The translations under genes and the position numbers were made by a program. Source: Woeseiaceae bacterium (GTDB lineage: Bacteria; Pseudomonadota; Gammaproteobacteria; Steroidobacterales; Woeseiaceae). Taken from it: DNA of 32,037 bases. Of the stretch, positions 16,455 through 28,069 are shown piece by piece (positions within the stretch are counted from its first letter, which is position 1; the number at the start of each line of letters is the position of its first letter). Where the stretch lies: assembly GCA_028289545.1 (NCBI GenBank), contig JANQPG010000071.1, forward strand, positions 1 through 32,037. Reading direction: 5' to 3'. Below the pieces are notes generated by a model. The model worked only from the letters and a program-made list of their open reading frames with translations, did not search any database and was not told the DNA's origin.

Positions 16455-18383
16455 TCAGGTGTCGCCGCGTTTCGCTTCGAGGGCATCGCGCAGCGCTTCC
16501 AGTTCCGCCCAGCGCTCTACCCTGGCTTCGAGAAACGCCTCGGCTTTTTCGAGTTCCCTGAGGCCGCTCTGCACCGTATCGGCGTCTTCCTTGTAGAAGT
16601 CGGCCGCTGACACGCGCGCCTGCAGTTCGGCCAGCTCCGCCTCCAGGGCCTCGATCTCGGCCGGTAGCGCGTCGAGTTCACGCTGGTCTTTGTAACTGAG
16701 TTTTGTCGCTTTGCGCTGTTCCCGCCCATCGCGCTGCTGTTCGCGCCGGTCTTTCGACGCACCCTGCAGCCTGTAAGGGCTGTCGGTCTCTCTGAGCTGT
16801 TTGCCCTGCCTGACCCAATCCGAATAGCCGCCGACATACTCGCGGATTCCGCCGTCCTCCTCGAAAACGACCGTGCTGGTCACGACGTTGTCGAGGAAGC
16901 TGCGGTCGTGGCTCACGACAATCAGCGTTCCCTGGTAGTCGCACAGCCGCTGCTCCAGCACCTCGAGGGTTTCGATATCGAGATCGTTGGTGGGTTCGTC
17001 CAGCACCAGCAGGTTGGCGGCCCGCGTAAACAGCTTCGCGAGGATGACCCGGTTACGTTCGCCGCCGGACAACGCCTTGACCGGCGTCATGGCGCGTTTC
17101 GGCGAGAACAGAAAGCCTTTGAGATAACCCACGACGTGCCGGTCCTTGCCGTTGAGCCGTATGTAGGTACGCCCTTCGCCCACGTTATAGGCGACCGACT
17201 TTTCGAGATCGAGCGCCTGGCGCAGCTGATCGAAATAGCCGATTTCGAGATTGGTGCCGTGTTTGAGCGTGCCGGACTGGGGCTCGAGCTGGCCGAGCAA
17301 GAGCCGCAGCAACGTCGTTTTGCCGACGCCGTTGTTGCCGATGAGCCCCAGCCGGTCGCCGCGCATGATCTTGATCGAGAAGTTGTCGATCAGCCGGTCG
17401 TCACCGTAGGCGTAGCTTAAGTTGCGTGCGCGAATGACCTTGCGCCCCGATTGCTCCGCTTCCTCGATATGAATGCGCGCCTTGTGTTCGACCGAGACGC
17501 GTTTTGCGCGCTCTTCGCGCATTCTTACCAGCGCACGGGCGCGGCCCTCGTTGCGGGTGCGCCGCGCTTTTATGCCCTGACGTATCCAGACTTCCTCCTC
17601 CGCAAGCTTCTTGTCGAAACGCGCATTCGCCGTTGCCTCGTCTTCAAGCGCTTTTTCCTTGCGGCGCAGGTAGTCGTCGTAGTCTCCCGGCCAGCTCACG
17701 AGTTTGCCGCGGTCGATTTCGACAATGCGGGTTGCGAGCTTTTGCAGGAACGTCCGGTCGTGAGTAATGAACAGTACGGCTCCCGGCCAGGCGTAGACAC
17801 GGTCTTCGAGCCAGCGGATCGTGGCGATGTCCAGATGGTTGGTCGGCTCGTCGAGCAACAGAAGGTCGGGCTTTTGCACGAGCGCTCTCGCCAGCGCGAC
17901 GCGACGTCGCCAGCCGCCGGACAATTCGTTCATCCGCTTGTCAGCCGGCAAATCCAGCTCCGTGACAATTTCGTCAACGCGCTGTTCGATGTGCCAGCCG
18001 TCCCGCGCGTCGATCCGGGCCTGCAGGGCCTCGAGGGCAAGCAGGCCGTTCTTGTCGAGTTTTTTTGTCGACTGGCGTTCGTATTCCTCGACGAGCAGCG
18101 CAATGTGGTCCAGTCCATCACGCACGAACCGGCGTACCGGGCTGTCGAAGGCCTCCGGCAGGTTCTGCGCGAGTTCGGCAACCACAAGGTCCGCTTTCTG
18201 CGTCATGTCGCCGCGGTCCGGCTCGAGTTGGCCGGCAATCAGTTTGAACGTCGTAGACTTGCCGGCGCCGTTACGGCCGATCAGGCACACGCGCTCGCCA
18301 GGTTCGATGCTGAACTCGGCGTCGTCGAGGATCTTCTGTTCGCCGAATTCGACACCGATTCCGGCAAACCGTAGCAAAGACAT
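16455..18383 (-). CDS. uup: ABC-F family ATPase Uup
   Basis: Uup is a cytoplasmic ABC-F protein with two ATPase domains and no membrane part. The E. coli homologue affects transposon excision, ribosome function and replication-intermediate stability. From ATG 18383 the product is 642 aa (E. coli 635). Domain 1 has Walker A GRNGAGKS (36-43), the signature LSGGWRRRVALARAL and Walker B LLLLDEPTNHLD. Domain 2 has GNNGVGKT, LSGGERNRVILAKLF and LLVLDEPTNDLD. The C-terminal coiled-coil, DNA-binding domain that distinguishes Uup from other ABC-Fs runs over the last 90 residues (ALPAEIEALEAELAELQARV and on). The open frame extends upstream to 19145, but that part is antisense to slyX and lacks homology. 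Confidence 0.95.
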   Translation of the reverse strand: MSLLRFAGIGVEFGEQKILDDAEFSIEPGERVCLIGRNGAGKSTTFKLIAGQLEPDRGDMTQKADLVVAELAQNLPEAFDSPVRRFVRDGLDHIALLVEEYERQSTKKLDKNGLLALEALQARIDARDGWHIEQRVDEIVTELDLPADKRMNELSGGWRRRVALARALVQKPDLLLLDEPTNHLDIATIRWLEDRVYAWPGAVLFITHDRTFLQKLATRIVEIDRGKLVSWPGDYDDYLRRKEKALEDEATANARFDKKLAEEEVWIRQGIKARRTRNEGRARALVRMREERAKRVSVEHKARIHIEEAEQSGRKVIRARNLSYAYGDDRLIDNFSIKIMRGDRLGLIGNNGVGKTTLLRLLLGQLEPQSGTLKHGTNLEIGYFDQLRQALDLEKSVAYNVGEGRTYIRLNGKDRHVVGYLKGFLFSPKRAMTPVKALSGGERNRVILAKLFTRAANLLVLDEPTNDLDIETLEVLEQRLCDYQGTLIVVSHDRSFLDNVVTSTVVFEEDGGIREYVGGYSDWVRQGKQLRETDSPYRLQGASKDRREQQRDGREQRKATKLSYKDQRELDALPAEIEALEAELAELQARVSAADFYKEDADTVQSGLRELEKAEAFLEARVERWAELEALRDALEAKRGDT

Positions 18384-18422
18384 GGGTATCTCGGGATTTG
18401 AGTGTTGGGCGCTCGAGGAGCT

Positions 18423-18440
18423 GCTTAAGCATACATGCTT
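18423..18440. promoter_or_regulatory. Overlapping palindromes between uup and slyX
   Basis: GCTTAAGC (18423-18430) overlaps AAGCAT-AC-ATGCTT (18427-18440). These lie in the 114-nt region between the divergent starts of uup and slyX. On the minus strand the element overlaps a possible -10 (TATGCT, 18428-18433), with TTGACG 19 nt upstream (18453-18458). That spacing is long, so this is only a candidate promoter and operator. Confidence 0.3.
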
Positions 18441-18497
18441 CGGTGGATCGAACGTCAATGCGGTAGCATTCGTGTCGTCTGAGGATGGGTTTTGCGC

Positions 18498-18704
18498 ATG
18501 TCGGAAGAGAGATTCGAAAAACTGGAGGTGCGGCTCGCCTATCAGGACCAGCTGCTGAGCGAACTGAATGATGTCGTGACCCGGCAGCAGACGATGATCA
18601 CCGAGCTGGAGCGTCGCTATGAACTGCTGGTTGAGCGCTTTCGCGCCCTGCGCGACGAGCGCTCGGGCGCGGATGACGGCTTCGAAGTGCCGCCGCACTA
18701 CTGA
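18498..18704 (+). CDS. slyX: SlyX family protein
   Basis: SlyX is a small coiled-coil protein found across Gammaproteobacteria, with no established function. The product is 68 aa from ATG 18498. It is almost entirely a heptad-repeat helix (RFEKLEVRLAYQDQLLSELN and on) and ends with the family's diagnostic PPHY. A TTG at 18492 (two residues longer) sits at a better distance from GAGGA (18481-18485), so either start is possible. It is divergent from uup. Confidence 0.9.
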   Translation: MSEERFEKLEVRLAYQDQLLSELNDVVTRQQTMITELERRYELLVERFRALRDERSGADDGFEVPPHY

Positions 18705-18848
18705 CCCGTCTGGGCCTCCGGCTGCGTTGACGGTTACAGGGCGGTCACAGCGACTCGAGTTTGGCGGCTGAACGACCCGTTCGAAAGAACCATCCAGATG
18801 AAGCCCGGCGAAGGGAGGCCTGCGAGGGGAGGCCAAAAGGGGACAGGC

Positions 18849-21800
18849 ATGACGAATATCAGGAAGCTCCTGGCAGCGCTGCTGCTGATTCCGGCAGTAA
18901 GTGCGGCAAGCGATGCCTACGTGCCGCCGGCGCTCGAGGAATGGAAAGACTGGGTGCTGCACGGGCAGGAATGGCGCGAATGCCCGATGCGTCACGACGG
19001 CAGCTCGGCGCTGTCGAACAATCGCTACTGTGCGTGGCCCGGCACCTTGTCGCTGGACGTCGATGAGGACGGCGCGCGCTTCACGCAGACCTGGACCGTG
19101 TACGCCGAGCCTCAGGAGGTGCCGCTCCCGGGCAGTGCCCGGCACTGGCCGGATCTAGTGCAGGTCGACGGCAGCCCTGCGCTCGTGCTGTCCGACAATG
19201 AGACGCCCTGGTTGGAGTTGCCGCCGGGTCAGCACGTCGTCAGCGGGCGTTTTCGCTGGGAGGCCCGGCCAAGCGTCCTGCGCGCGCCGCCGGGCATAGG
19301 TCTGGTTGCGCTGCGCGTCAACGGCCGCACGATCGACAATCCCGAGATCGACGGTAGCCGCCTGTTTCTCGGCCAGCGTTCCGCGGCGGCGGCCGTCGAG
19401 CAGGACTCGCTGGACACCCGCGTGTACCGGCTGCTGGTCGACGAGATGCCCGGCCAGCTCGTCACGCGGCTGAGAATCGACGTGTCGGGCGGCGTCAGGG
19501 AAGTGCTGTTTGGACCGCTGTTGCCCGACGGTTACGTGCCGCTGCGGCTCGACAGCCGGCTGCCCGCGCGCTTCGAGGCGGACGGCAGGCTGCGTGTCCA
19601 GCTGCGCCCGGGCCGCTGGCAGCTGAACCTCAGAGCTCGCGCGCCCGGCGTCGTGGACTCGCTCAGCGTACCTGTCGGCGGCGAGAATCTGCCAGACAGC
19701 GAAGTCTTGAGTTATTCGGCGGCAGACCGCCTGCGCGTGACTGCGGCGGAGGGTTTGAGCCCGATCGATCCGGCGCGTGCGGACGTGCCCGTCGAGTGGC
19801 GGCAGCTGCCGGCGTTCAGACTGTTCGAGGGCGAGGTGCTCGATATTGTCGAGCGCAGCCGCGGTATCGTGGACGTGAGCAATACGCTGACCTTGTACCG
19901 GCAGATGTGGGCGGATTTCGACGGCCGCGGTCTGACGGTCAGGGACCAGATTAGCGGCGAGATGCGAACCGAGTGGCGTCTGGACATGCAGCAGCCGTAC
20001 GAACTGCAGTCTGCCGAAGTTGACGGGCAGCAGCTGCTCGTGACGGACGGAGACACCGACGGCAAGCGCGGCGTCGAAATTCGCCAGCCGTCGCTCAGAC
20101 TGGAAACGCTGGCGCGGACTGCAGATCGGGATGCCCTGCCGATCAGCGGTTGGGATACGCGTTTTGCCAGCGTGCAAACCACGTTGAATTTGCCGCCCGG
20201 GCAGCGCCTGCTGGCCGCGCCGGGCGTCGACCGTGCGACGGGTAGCTGGCTCGACCGGTGGCAGCTCCTCGATATCTTCCTCCTGCTCGTCATCACGGCG
20301 TCCGCGTGGAAGCTTCTCGGAAGAGGGCCGGGTGTTGTTGCCTTTCTTGCGCTCTTTTTGAGCTACCACGAGTCGGGCGCGCCGTCATGGCTGTGGCTCA
20401 ATCTTCTTGCGACGGTTGCGCTGCTGCGCGTGGCGCCGGCAGGACGCCTGAAATCGATGCTGCGGGGCTACTTTTATCTTGGCCTCCTGACCCTCGTGCT
20501 CGTGCTTGTGCCGTTTGCGGCCGAACAGCTGCGCACCGCCGTCTACCCGCAGCTCGACCGCGGTCTGTACACGACGGCTGCCAGCTCCGCGCCGACCTCG
20601 GCGGACATGCCGGTAGCTGTCGAGGCGGAACCGCGGACACCGGAGGTTGCGAGTTTTGCCGCAGGTCGACAGGAGGCTCGTGAGTGGGTCGCGGACGAGA
20701 TGGAGGAGCTCGTTGTGACCGGCTCGAGGATTCTTCGTCCCGATGCCTCCGTCTCCTCCGTTCCCATGAAGGTCTTCTCGCTGGCCGACGCCAACGCGCT
20801 GTTGCAGGCGGGACCGGGTGTACCCGGGTGGCGCTGGAATCAGTACCAGCTCCGATGGTCCGGCCCCGTGGACGCCGGTCAGACGCATCGCCTGATTGTC
20901 GCCCCGACGTGGCTCATGTCGCTATGGCGCGTTGCGGCCGTGTTGCTGCTCGCGGCGTTGGCGGCAAGCATCCTTGCCGAGGCGTTCAATCGTCGCTGGC
21001 GCCTTCCAGGCGGGTCTTCGCCGGGTGCCTCGTCCACCGCAGCCGCCGTGGTCCTGCTGACCGTGAGCGGCGCGCTGCTGGCGCCGTCGTCGGTCGAGGC
21101 TGAGCTTCCGGACCGCGCGCTCCTCGACGAACTCCGCAAGCGGCTTACCGAACCGCTGGCCTGCGAGCCACGCTGCGCCGACGTTGTCGCGGCGCGGGTG
21201 AGCGTCGAACCCGATACGCTTGTGATCGATCTGGACATCCACGCCAGCGCCGACGTCGGGGTTCCGGTGCCGGGGCAAGGTAACGGCTGGATGCCCGCGC
21301 TGATCGGCCTCAACGGCGAGCGCCTCGACGCGGCCGTACGTGACGGAGGGCTGCTGTTTGTTGCCGTGCCTCGTGGCCAGCATCGCCTGCGGCTGGCAGG
21401 CCCGTTGCCGGCGCGCGCCGGCGTCGAGATTGTGTTCCCGCTCGTGCCGCGCGCCGTCGAGGTCAGCGCAAACGGCTGGACCTACACGGGCGTGTCCGAC
21501 CGACGTCTTTTGTCGGGCAGCCTGACCCTGGAGCGTGTCCGCGAGGCAAGCGAGCGCGCCGACGAGACCGTCTGGGAGAGCAGTCAGTTCCCGCCGTTCG
21601 TGCGCATCACGCGGCGGCTCGATTTTGCCGTCGACTGGAGCGTGCACACGACGGTCGAGCGCGTGGCGCCCGCCAGCGGCGCAATCGAACTCGACGTGCC
21701 GCTCCTGAGCGGTGAGTCGGTGCTTGCCGAGGACCTCGAGATTGCGGACGGCAAGGTGACCGTCAGCATGGCCAGCGGGCAGGATGCCCGAAGCTGGTCG

Positions 21801-22967
21801 TCGACCCTCGAGCAGGTATCGACCCTGGTGCTGACCGCCGCTGACGGTCGCGAAGCCGAGGAGATCTGGCGGATTGGCCTCGGCAGCATCTGGCATCTCG
21901 ATTTTTCCGGCGTGCCCGAGAACGTCAGCAATCAGCAGGTTCCGAATGCCCGCGTGGCGGAGTTCAATCCGCGTCCCGGCGAAACGTTGACCATTACGTC
22001 GCGGCTGCCAGCGGCCAGCCCGGGGGCGACGCTTGCAATCGACGCGGTTCAGATGAACACAAGCGTCGGCCGGCGTCTGGCCGAGACCAACCTGTCCTTC
22101 CGCTATCGCGCGACGCGCGGCGATCAGCACGTCATTCGCCTGCCGGAAGGGGCTGAGCTCACTGCGGTTACGATCGACGATCGCACCGAGCCGCTCCGCG
22201 CGGTGGATGGCGCGCTGACCTTGCCGATCCTGCCCGGACAGCACCAGGTATATCTGAGCTTCAGCGAGGCGCGGATCAGCGGTCTTGTGGCTCACTCGCC
22301 GGACGTCGATCTGGGTACGGCGGCGAGCAACGTTTCGTTATCCCTGTCGCCGGAACGCAATCGCTGGCTGCTGTTGACGCGAGGCCCCGAACTCGGGCCG
22401 GCTGTCCTGTATTGGTCCGAGCTGCTGGTGCTCGTCGGTCTCGCTCTGTTGCTGGGCAGGATTTCGTTTACGCCGCTCAAGACACGGCACTGGCTGCTAC
22501 TGGCGCTGGGCTTCAGCACATTCAACTGGCCGGTGCTGGGGCTGGTTGTCGCATGGCTGCTGGCCACCGGCGCGCGCGAGCGCTGGTTGTCCGAACAATC
22601 GACCGAACAGTCGCCACAACTCGAGGGCATGCGCTACAACGCACTGCAGATCGCTTTTGCGACGTTTAGCGTTGTCGCATTGATGGCAATTGTCGTCAGC
22701 CTGCCGATCGGGTTGCTGGGCCAGCCGGACATGCACGTGGTCGGCAACGGTTCGCGCGCCAGCATCCTGAACTGGTTTGCCGATCGCACATCCGACGCGC
22801 TGCCGTCGGCGTCATTCGTGTCACTACCGATGTGGACCTACAAGGCGCTGATACTGTTCTGGGCGCTGTGGCTGAGTTTTGCGCTGCTGCGCTGGTTGCC
22901 GTGGGTGTGGAAGGTGTTTGCCCGTGACGGCCTCTGGCGGAGTCGCAAGCAAGTTGCGGAGAGCTGA
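18849..22967 (+). CDS. Large exported multi-membrane-segment protein of unknown function
   Basis: I do not recognise this 1372-aa protein. ATG 18849 has AAAAGGGGA just upstream and opens a signal peptide (MTNIRKLLAALLLIPAVSA), so I prefer it to ATG 18798. Residues 20-470 are beta-rich and extracytoplasmic. Residues 471-560 contain four hydrophobic segments. Residues 619-628 read EELVVTGSRI, a TonB-box/plug-like motif normally seen at the start of TonB-dependent receptors. Further hydrophobic segments lie at about 690-712 and 729-746. A second beta-rich region (750-1185) precedes a final membrane bundle (1188-1360). A PxGQH-type motif recurs at 125-129, 449-453 (PPGQR), 841-845 and 1128-1132, suggesting repeated beta domains. 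It may be an inner-membrane envelope protein. No functional neighbour helps. Confidence 0.85.
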   Translation: MTNIRKLLAALLLIPAVSAASDAYVPPALEEWKDWVLHGQEWRECPMRHDGSSALSNNRYCAWPGTLSLDVDEDGARFTQTWTVYAEPQEVPLPGSARHWPDLVQVDGSPALVLSDNETPWLELPPGQHVVSGRFRWEARPSVLRAPPGIGLVALRVNGRTIDNPEIDGSRLFLGQRSAAAAVEQDSLDTRVYRLLVDEMPGQLVTRLRIDVSGGVREVLFGPLLPDGYVPLRLDSRLPARFEADGRLRVQLRPGRWQLNLRARAPGVVDSLSVPVGGENLPDSEVLSYSAADRLRVTAAEGLSPIDPARADVPVEWRQLPAFRLFEGEVLDIVERSRGIVDVSNTLTLYRQMWADFDGRGLTVRDQISGEMRTEWRLDMQQPYELQSAEVDGQQLLVTDGDTDGKRGVEIRQPSLRLETLARTADRDALPISGWDTRFASVQTTLNLPPGQRLLAAPGVDRATGSWLDRWQLLDIFLLLVITASAWKLLGRGPGVVAFLALFLSYHESGAPSWLWLNLLATVALLRVAPAGRLKSMLRGYFYLGLLTLVLVLVPFAAEQLRTAVYPQLDRGLYTTAASSAPTSADMPVAVEAEPRTPEVASFAAGRQEAREWVADEMEELVVTGSRILRPDASVSSVPMKVFSLADANALLQAGPGVPGWRWNQYQLRWSGPVDAGQTHRLIVAPTWLMSLWRVAAVLLLAALAASILAEAFNRRWRLPGGSSPGASSTAAAVVLLTVSGALLAPSSVEAELPDRALLDELRKRLTEPLACEPRCADVVAARVSVEPDTLVIDLDIHASADVGVPVPGQGNGWMPALIGLNGERLDAAVRDGGLLFVAVPRGQHRLRLAGPLPARAGVEIVFPLVPRAVEVSANGWTYTGVSDRRLLSGSLTLERVREASERADETVWESSQFPPFVRITRRLDFAVDWSVHTTVERVAPASGAIELDVPLLSGESVLAEDLEIADGKVTVSMASGQDARSWSSTLEQVSTLVLTAADGREAEEIWRIGLGSIWHLDFSGVPENVSNQQVPNARVAEFNPRPGETLTITSRLPAASPGATLAIDAVQMNTSVGRRLAETNLSFRYRATRGDQHVIRLPEGAELTAVTIDDRTEPLRAVDGALTLPILPGQHQVYLSFSEARISGLVAHSPDVDLGTAASNVSLSLSPERNRWLLLTRGPELGPAVLYWSELLVLVGLALLLGRISFTPLKTRHWLLLALGFSTFNWPVLGLVVAWLLATGARERWLSEQSTEQSPQLEGMRYNALQIAFATFSVVALMAIVVSLPIGLLGQPDMHVVGNGSRASILNWFADRTSDALPSASFVSLPMWTYKALILFWALWLSFALLRWLPWVWKVFARDGLWRSRKQVAES

Positions 22968-23005
22968 GCCACGCTGCCCGGACGGGCGTCGGTCCCGGTC
23001 TCCGT

Positions 23006-24007
23006 TCAGGTCTGGGTCATTAGCCAGAGTCCCGCCAGGGCAAACCCGGCAATCAGCAGGGTCTGCAGCACCATGGCCGCGATTGGCATCGGACCGACGT
23101 CAGCGAGCGCCTTCAGCGAGGTTTTGACCCCCAGCGCGGCGACGGCCGCGAGCAGGCACCAGCTCGACAGCGGCGTCAGCACGTTGTGCGCCTGCGCCGG
23201 CACCCAGCCGAGGCTGTTGACGATCACAAGCGCGACAAACGCGATCAGGAACCAGGGCAGCAGAGGCTCCCGGTTGCCCGTAGTCTGTTTGCCGCGGGCA
23301 AACAGTATCGACAGCAGGAGCACAACCGGCACGAGGCAGGCAACCCGCATGAGCTTGACCAGGGTCGAGGTCTCGGCCGTCTCGGGCGAAATGATGTAGC
23401 CTGCGCCGACAACCTGCGCAACGTCGTGGATCGTCGCGCCGAGAAACACGCCGGCAATGCGGTTGTCGAAGTCGAGGTAGCTGACGAACACCGGGTAGAC
23501 CACCATGGCGACCGTGCTCAGCGTCGTGACCGCGGCAACGGTCAGTATCGTGTTGCGCTCGTGGTGCTTGTGATCGGGCAGCACCGACGATATTGCGAGT
23601 GCGGCGGAGGCTCCGCAGATGGCTACGCTGCCCGCGGACAGCACCGAGTGATCGTTCTGGAGTCCGCAGGCGCGGCCGATGGCCCAGCCGCCGATCAGCG
23701 TGACGAATACCCCGGCTACGACGAGCAGCACAACTCCCCAGCCCAGTTCGACAACCTCGCCGAAGGTCATGCGCAGGCCGAGGAGCGCAACGCCCAGCCG
23801 CAGAATGTTGCGGCTGGCGATGCGTATGCCGGCCTGGAAGCGCTCGTCTTCGCAAAGAAAGTTGAAGGCCATGCCGAACAGCAGGGCGTACAGCATTGCC
23901 GGTCCGCCCAGGTGTTCGCTGATGAAGCGCACCGCGAGCGCAATCATGATGGCCAGCATGAGTCCGGGCAGCACCCCGGCCGCCCACTGTCTCGTGTTCC
24001 CGATCAT
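23006..24007 (-). CDS. YeiH/PSE-family putative sulfate exporter (UPF0324)
   Basis: This 333-aa integral membrane protein has about ten hydrophobic helices and belongs to the YeiH family (E. coli YeiH 349 aa). Conserved blocks are YALLFGMAFNFL, ILRLGVALLGLRMTFGEVVELG, SVAICGASAALAISSVLP and GVFLGATIHDVAQVVGAGY. The family is called putative sulfate exporter on limited evidence, so substrate is uncertain. ATG 24007 gives the family's usual start; the open frame runs on to 24772 but that extension is antisense to the ATP-grasp gene. GGAAGGAGA lies 11 nt before the ATG. A sulfate role would fit loosely with sat-cysC 6 kb away. Confidence 0.9.
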   Translation of the reverse strand: MIGNTRQWAAGVLPGLMLAIMIALAVRFISEHLGGPAMLYALLFGMAFNFLCEDERFQAGIRIASRNILRLGVALLGLRMTFGEVVELGWGVVLLVVAGVFVTLIGGWAIGRACGLQNDHSVLSAGSVAICGASAALAISSVLPDHKHHERNTILTVAAVTTLSTVAMVVYPVFVSYLDFDNRIAGVFLGATIHDVAQVVGAGYIISPETAETSTLVKLMRVACLVPVVLLLSILFARGKQTTGNREPLLPWFLIAFVALVIVNSLGWVPAQAHNVLTPLSSWCLLAAVAALGVKTSLKALADVGPMPIAAMVLQTLLIAGFALAGLWLMTQT

Positions 24008-24066
24008 TGGTCTGCCGTCTCCTTCCGCGGCGCAGTCTACTCGCGACGGAGAGCGGGCGCTACGCC

Positions 24067-24096
24067 TTGCCCGTGGCCGGTCGGGCTTCGTATGAT
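24067..24096 (+). promoter_or_regulatory. Candidate sigma-70-type promoter for the ATP-grasp gene
   Basis: TTGCCC (24067-24072) and TATGAT (24091-24096) are separated by 18 nt. Transcription would start near 24103, 25 nt before ATG 24128. The alternative ATG at 24092 lies inside the -10 box, which argues against it as a start. Confidence 0.5.
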
Positions 24097-24127
24097 CGCG
24101 GCCTTCGCTCTCGAGGGACTGCCTGCC

Positions 24128-25012
24128 ATGCTTGCACGCAAACGCTGCGCCTATCTGACGATGGACGATATGTCCGCGTTCGTGAGCGATGCGGACGACA
24201 CGTTGCCGGCCATGGCTGAGCTCGGCTGGGACATCGACCACGTTTCCTGGCGCCGCGAGGATGTCGACTGGGACAGCTACGCAATGGTCTACGTCTGCAC
24301 GCCGTGGGACTACCAGGACGACCCCGGGGCCTATCTCCGTACGCTGGAGCGGATCGATCGGTCGGCGGCGCTGTTGGTCAACCCGCTCGACACGATCCGC
24401 TGGAATCTCGACAAACGCTATCTTCGCGAACTCGAAGAGCGCGGCACGGCGATTGTGCCGAGTCTGTGGTTCGAACGCTGGTCCGGTGACTTGCCCGGCG
24501 AGGCGCTCGCAGCCTTTGCGACGGAACGAGTTGTCCTCAAGCCGCAGGTGGGCGCCAACGCCGATTTCACTTACGTACTGGATGCCGGCACTTCCGCCGC
24601 GACGTGCGGCGAACTGGCCCGGGTGTTCGCCGAGCGACCGTTTTTTGTGCAGCCCTTTTTGAGCGCGATCCAGACCGAAGGTGAGTACTCGCTGTTCTAT
24701 TTCGGCGGCGAGTACAGTCACGCGATCCTGAAAACGCCGGAGCCGGGCGATTTTCGTTCGCAGGAAGAGCATGGCGCCGAGATTGTTCTTGCGGAGGCGG
24801 ACAACGCGCTCAAGGCGCAGGCCGAGACCGTGCTGACAGCTCTGTCGCCGTCGCCGGTCTACGCCCGCGCCGATTTTGTGCGCGGGCCCGACGGCGAGTT
24901 CCTGCTCATGGAGCTGGAACTCAACGAGCCGTCGCTGTATTTCCGCGTGGATCCGGAGTCGCCGGCCCGTTTTGCGGCCGCGCTCGACGCCGCGTTCGAG
25001 GCTTCACGCTAG
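24128..25012 (+). CDS. ATP-grasp domain ligase of unknown substrate
   Basis: This is a predicted carboxylate-amine (or similar) ligase that works through an acyl-phosphate. The product is 294 aa. After an N-terminal pre-ATP-grasp domain (CAYLTMDDMSAFVSDADD at about 5-22, then TPWDYQDDP) come the ATP-binding strand VVLKPQVGANADF with Lys138, EGEYSLFYFGGEYSHAILKTP, and the metal-binding strand MELELNEPSLYF with Glu264 and Asn266. It resembles RimK/GshB-type grasp enzymes and, from memory, DcsG-like proteins, but no pathway genes are adjacent, so the substrate is unknown. It is divergent from the yeiH-like gene and converges on uvrA. GAGGGA lies ten bases before the ATG. Confidence 0.85.
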   Translation: MLARKRCAYLTMDDMSAFVSDADDTLPAMAELGWDIDHVSWRREDVDWDSYAMVYVCTPWDYQDDPGAYLRTLERIDRSAALLVNPLDTIRWNLDKRYLRELEERGTAIVPSLWFERWSGDLPGEALAAFATERVVLKPQVGANADFTYVLDAGTSAATCGELARVFAERPFFVQPFLSAIQTEGEYSLFYFGGEYSHAILKTPEPGDFRSQEEHGAEIVLAEADNALKAQAETVLTALSPSPVYARADFVRGPDGEFLLMELELNEPSLYFRVDPESPARFAAALDAAFEASR

Positions 25013-25031
25013 CGGCGCCGTCGCTCCGCGG

Positions 25032-27878
<2,847 letters not shown>

Positions 27879-27926
27879 GAACTTTTTGCTGAGATTCTTG
27901 CTGAGGTGAAAGGCGACCAACCTGCT

Positions 27927-27956
27927 AATATACGCGGCCGCTGCCGGGTGCTGCAA
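27927..27956 (-). promoter_or_regulatory. Candidate promoter for uvrA
   Basis: On the minus strand, TTGCAG (27956-27951) and TATATT (27932-27927) are separated by 18 nt. The implied start point is about 40 nt before the uvrA ATG. I looked for a CTGT-N8-ACAG LexA box here and did not see one. Confidence 0.4.
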
Positions 27957-28069
27957 AGCCGTTACATCCGGATACAGCGCGCTGCGGATACCGAACCGAG
28001 GGACGGACGGCGGCGGCCACCGACAACGTACTGATTTGCGAACGCATTGCCGTTTTTTAAAGCCCCGTT

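Noticed and set aside
17451..18374. 307-codon open frame on the plus strand
   Set aside because: It is antisense to uup, which has all ABC-F motifs intact.
18384..19145. N-terminal extension of uup to 19145
   Set aside because: The extra 254 codons overlap slyX and the start of the large protein gene and do not resemble ABC-F proteins. ATG 18383 gives the family's normal N-terminus.
20922..22295. 457-codon open frame on the minus strand
   Set aside because: It is antisense to the large exported protein and has low-complexity, His/Gln/Arg-rich translation.
23186..24127. Upstream extension of the ATP-grasp gene to 23186
   Set aside because: The extension is antisense to the YeiH-like gene, is His/Gln/Arg-rich, and passes through the candidate promoter.
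24008..24772. N-terminal extension of the YeiH-like gene to 24772
   Set aside because: It is antisense to the ATP-grasp gene, and ATG 24007 gives the usual family length.
27879..28069. LexA (SOS) box in the uvrA divergent region
   Set aside because: No CTGT-N8-ACAG or close variant was seen by eye. The CTGCTAATATACGCG stretch fits a -10 box better.
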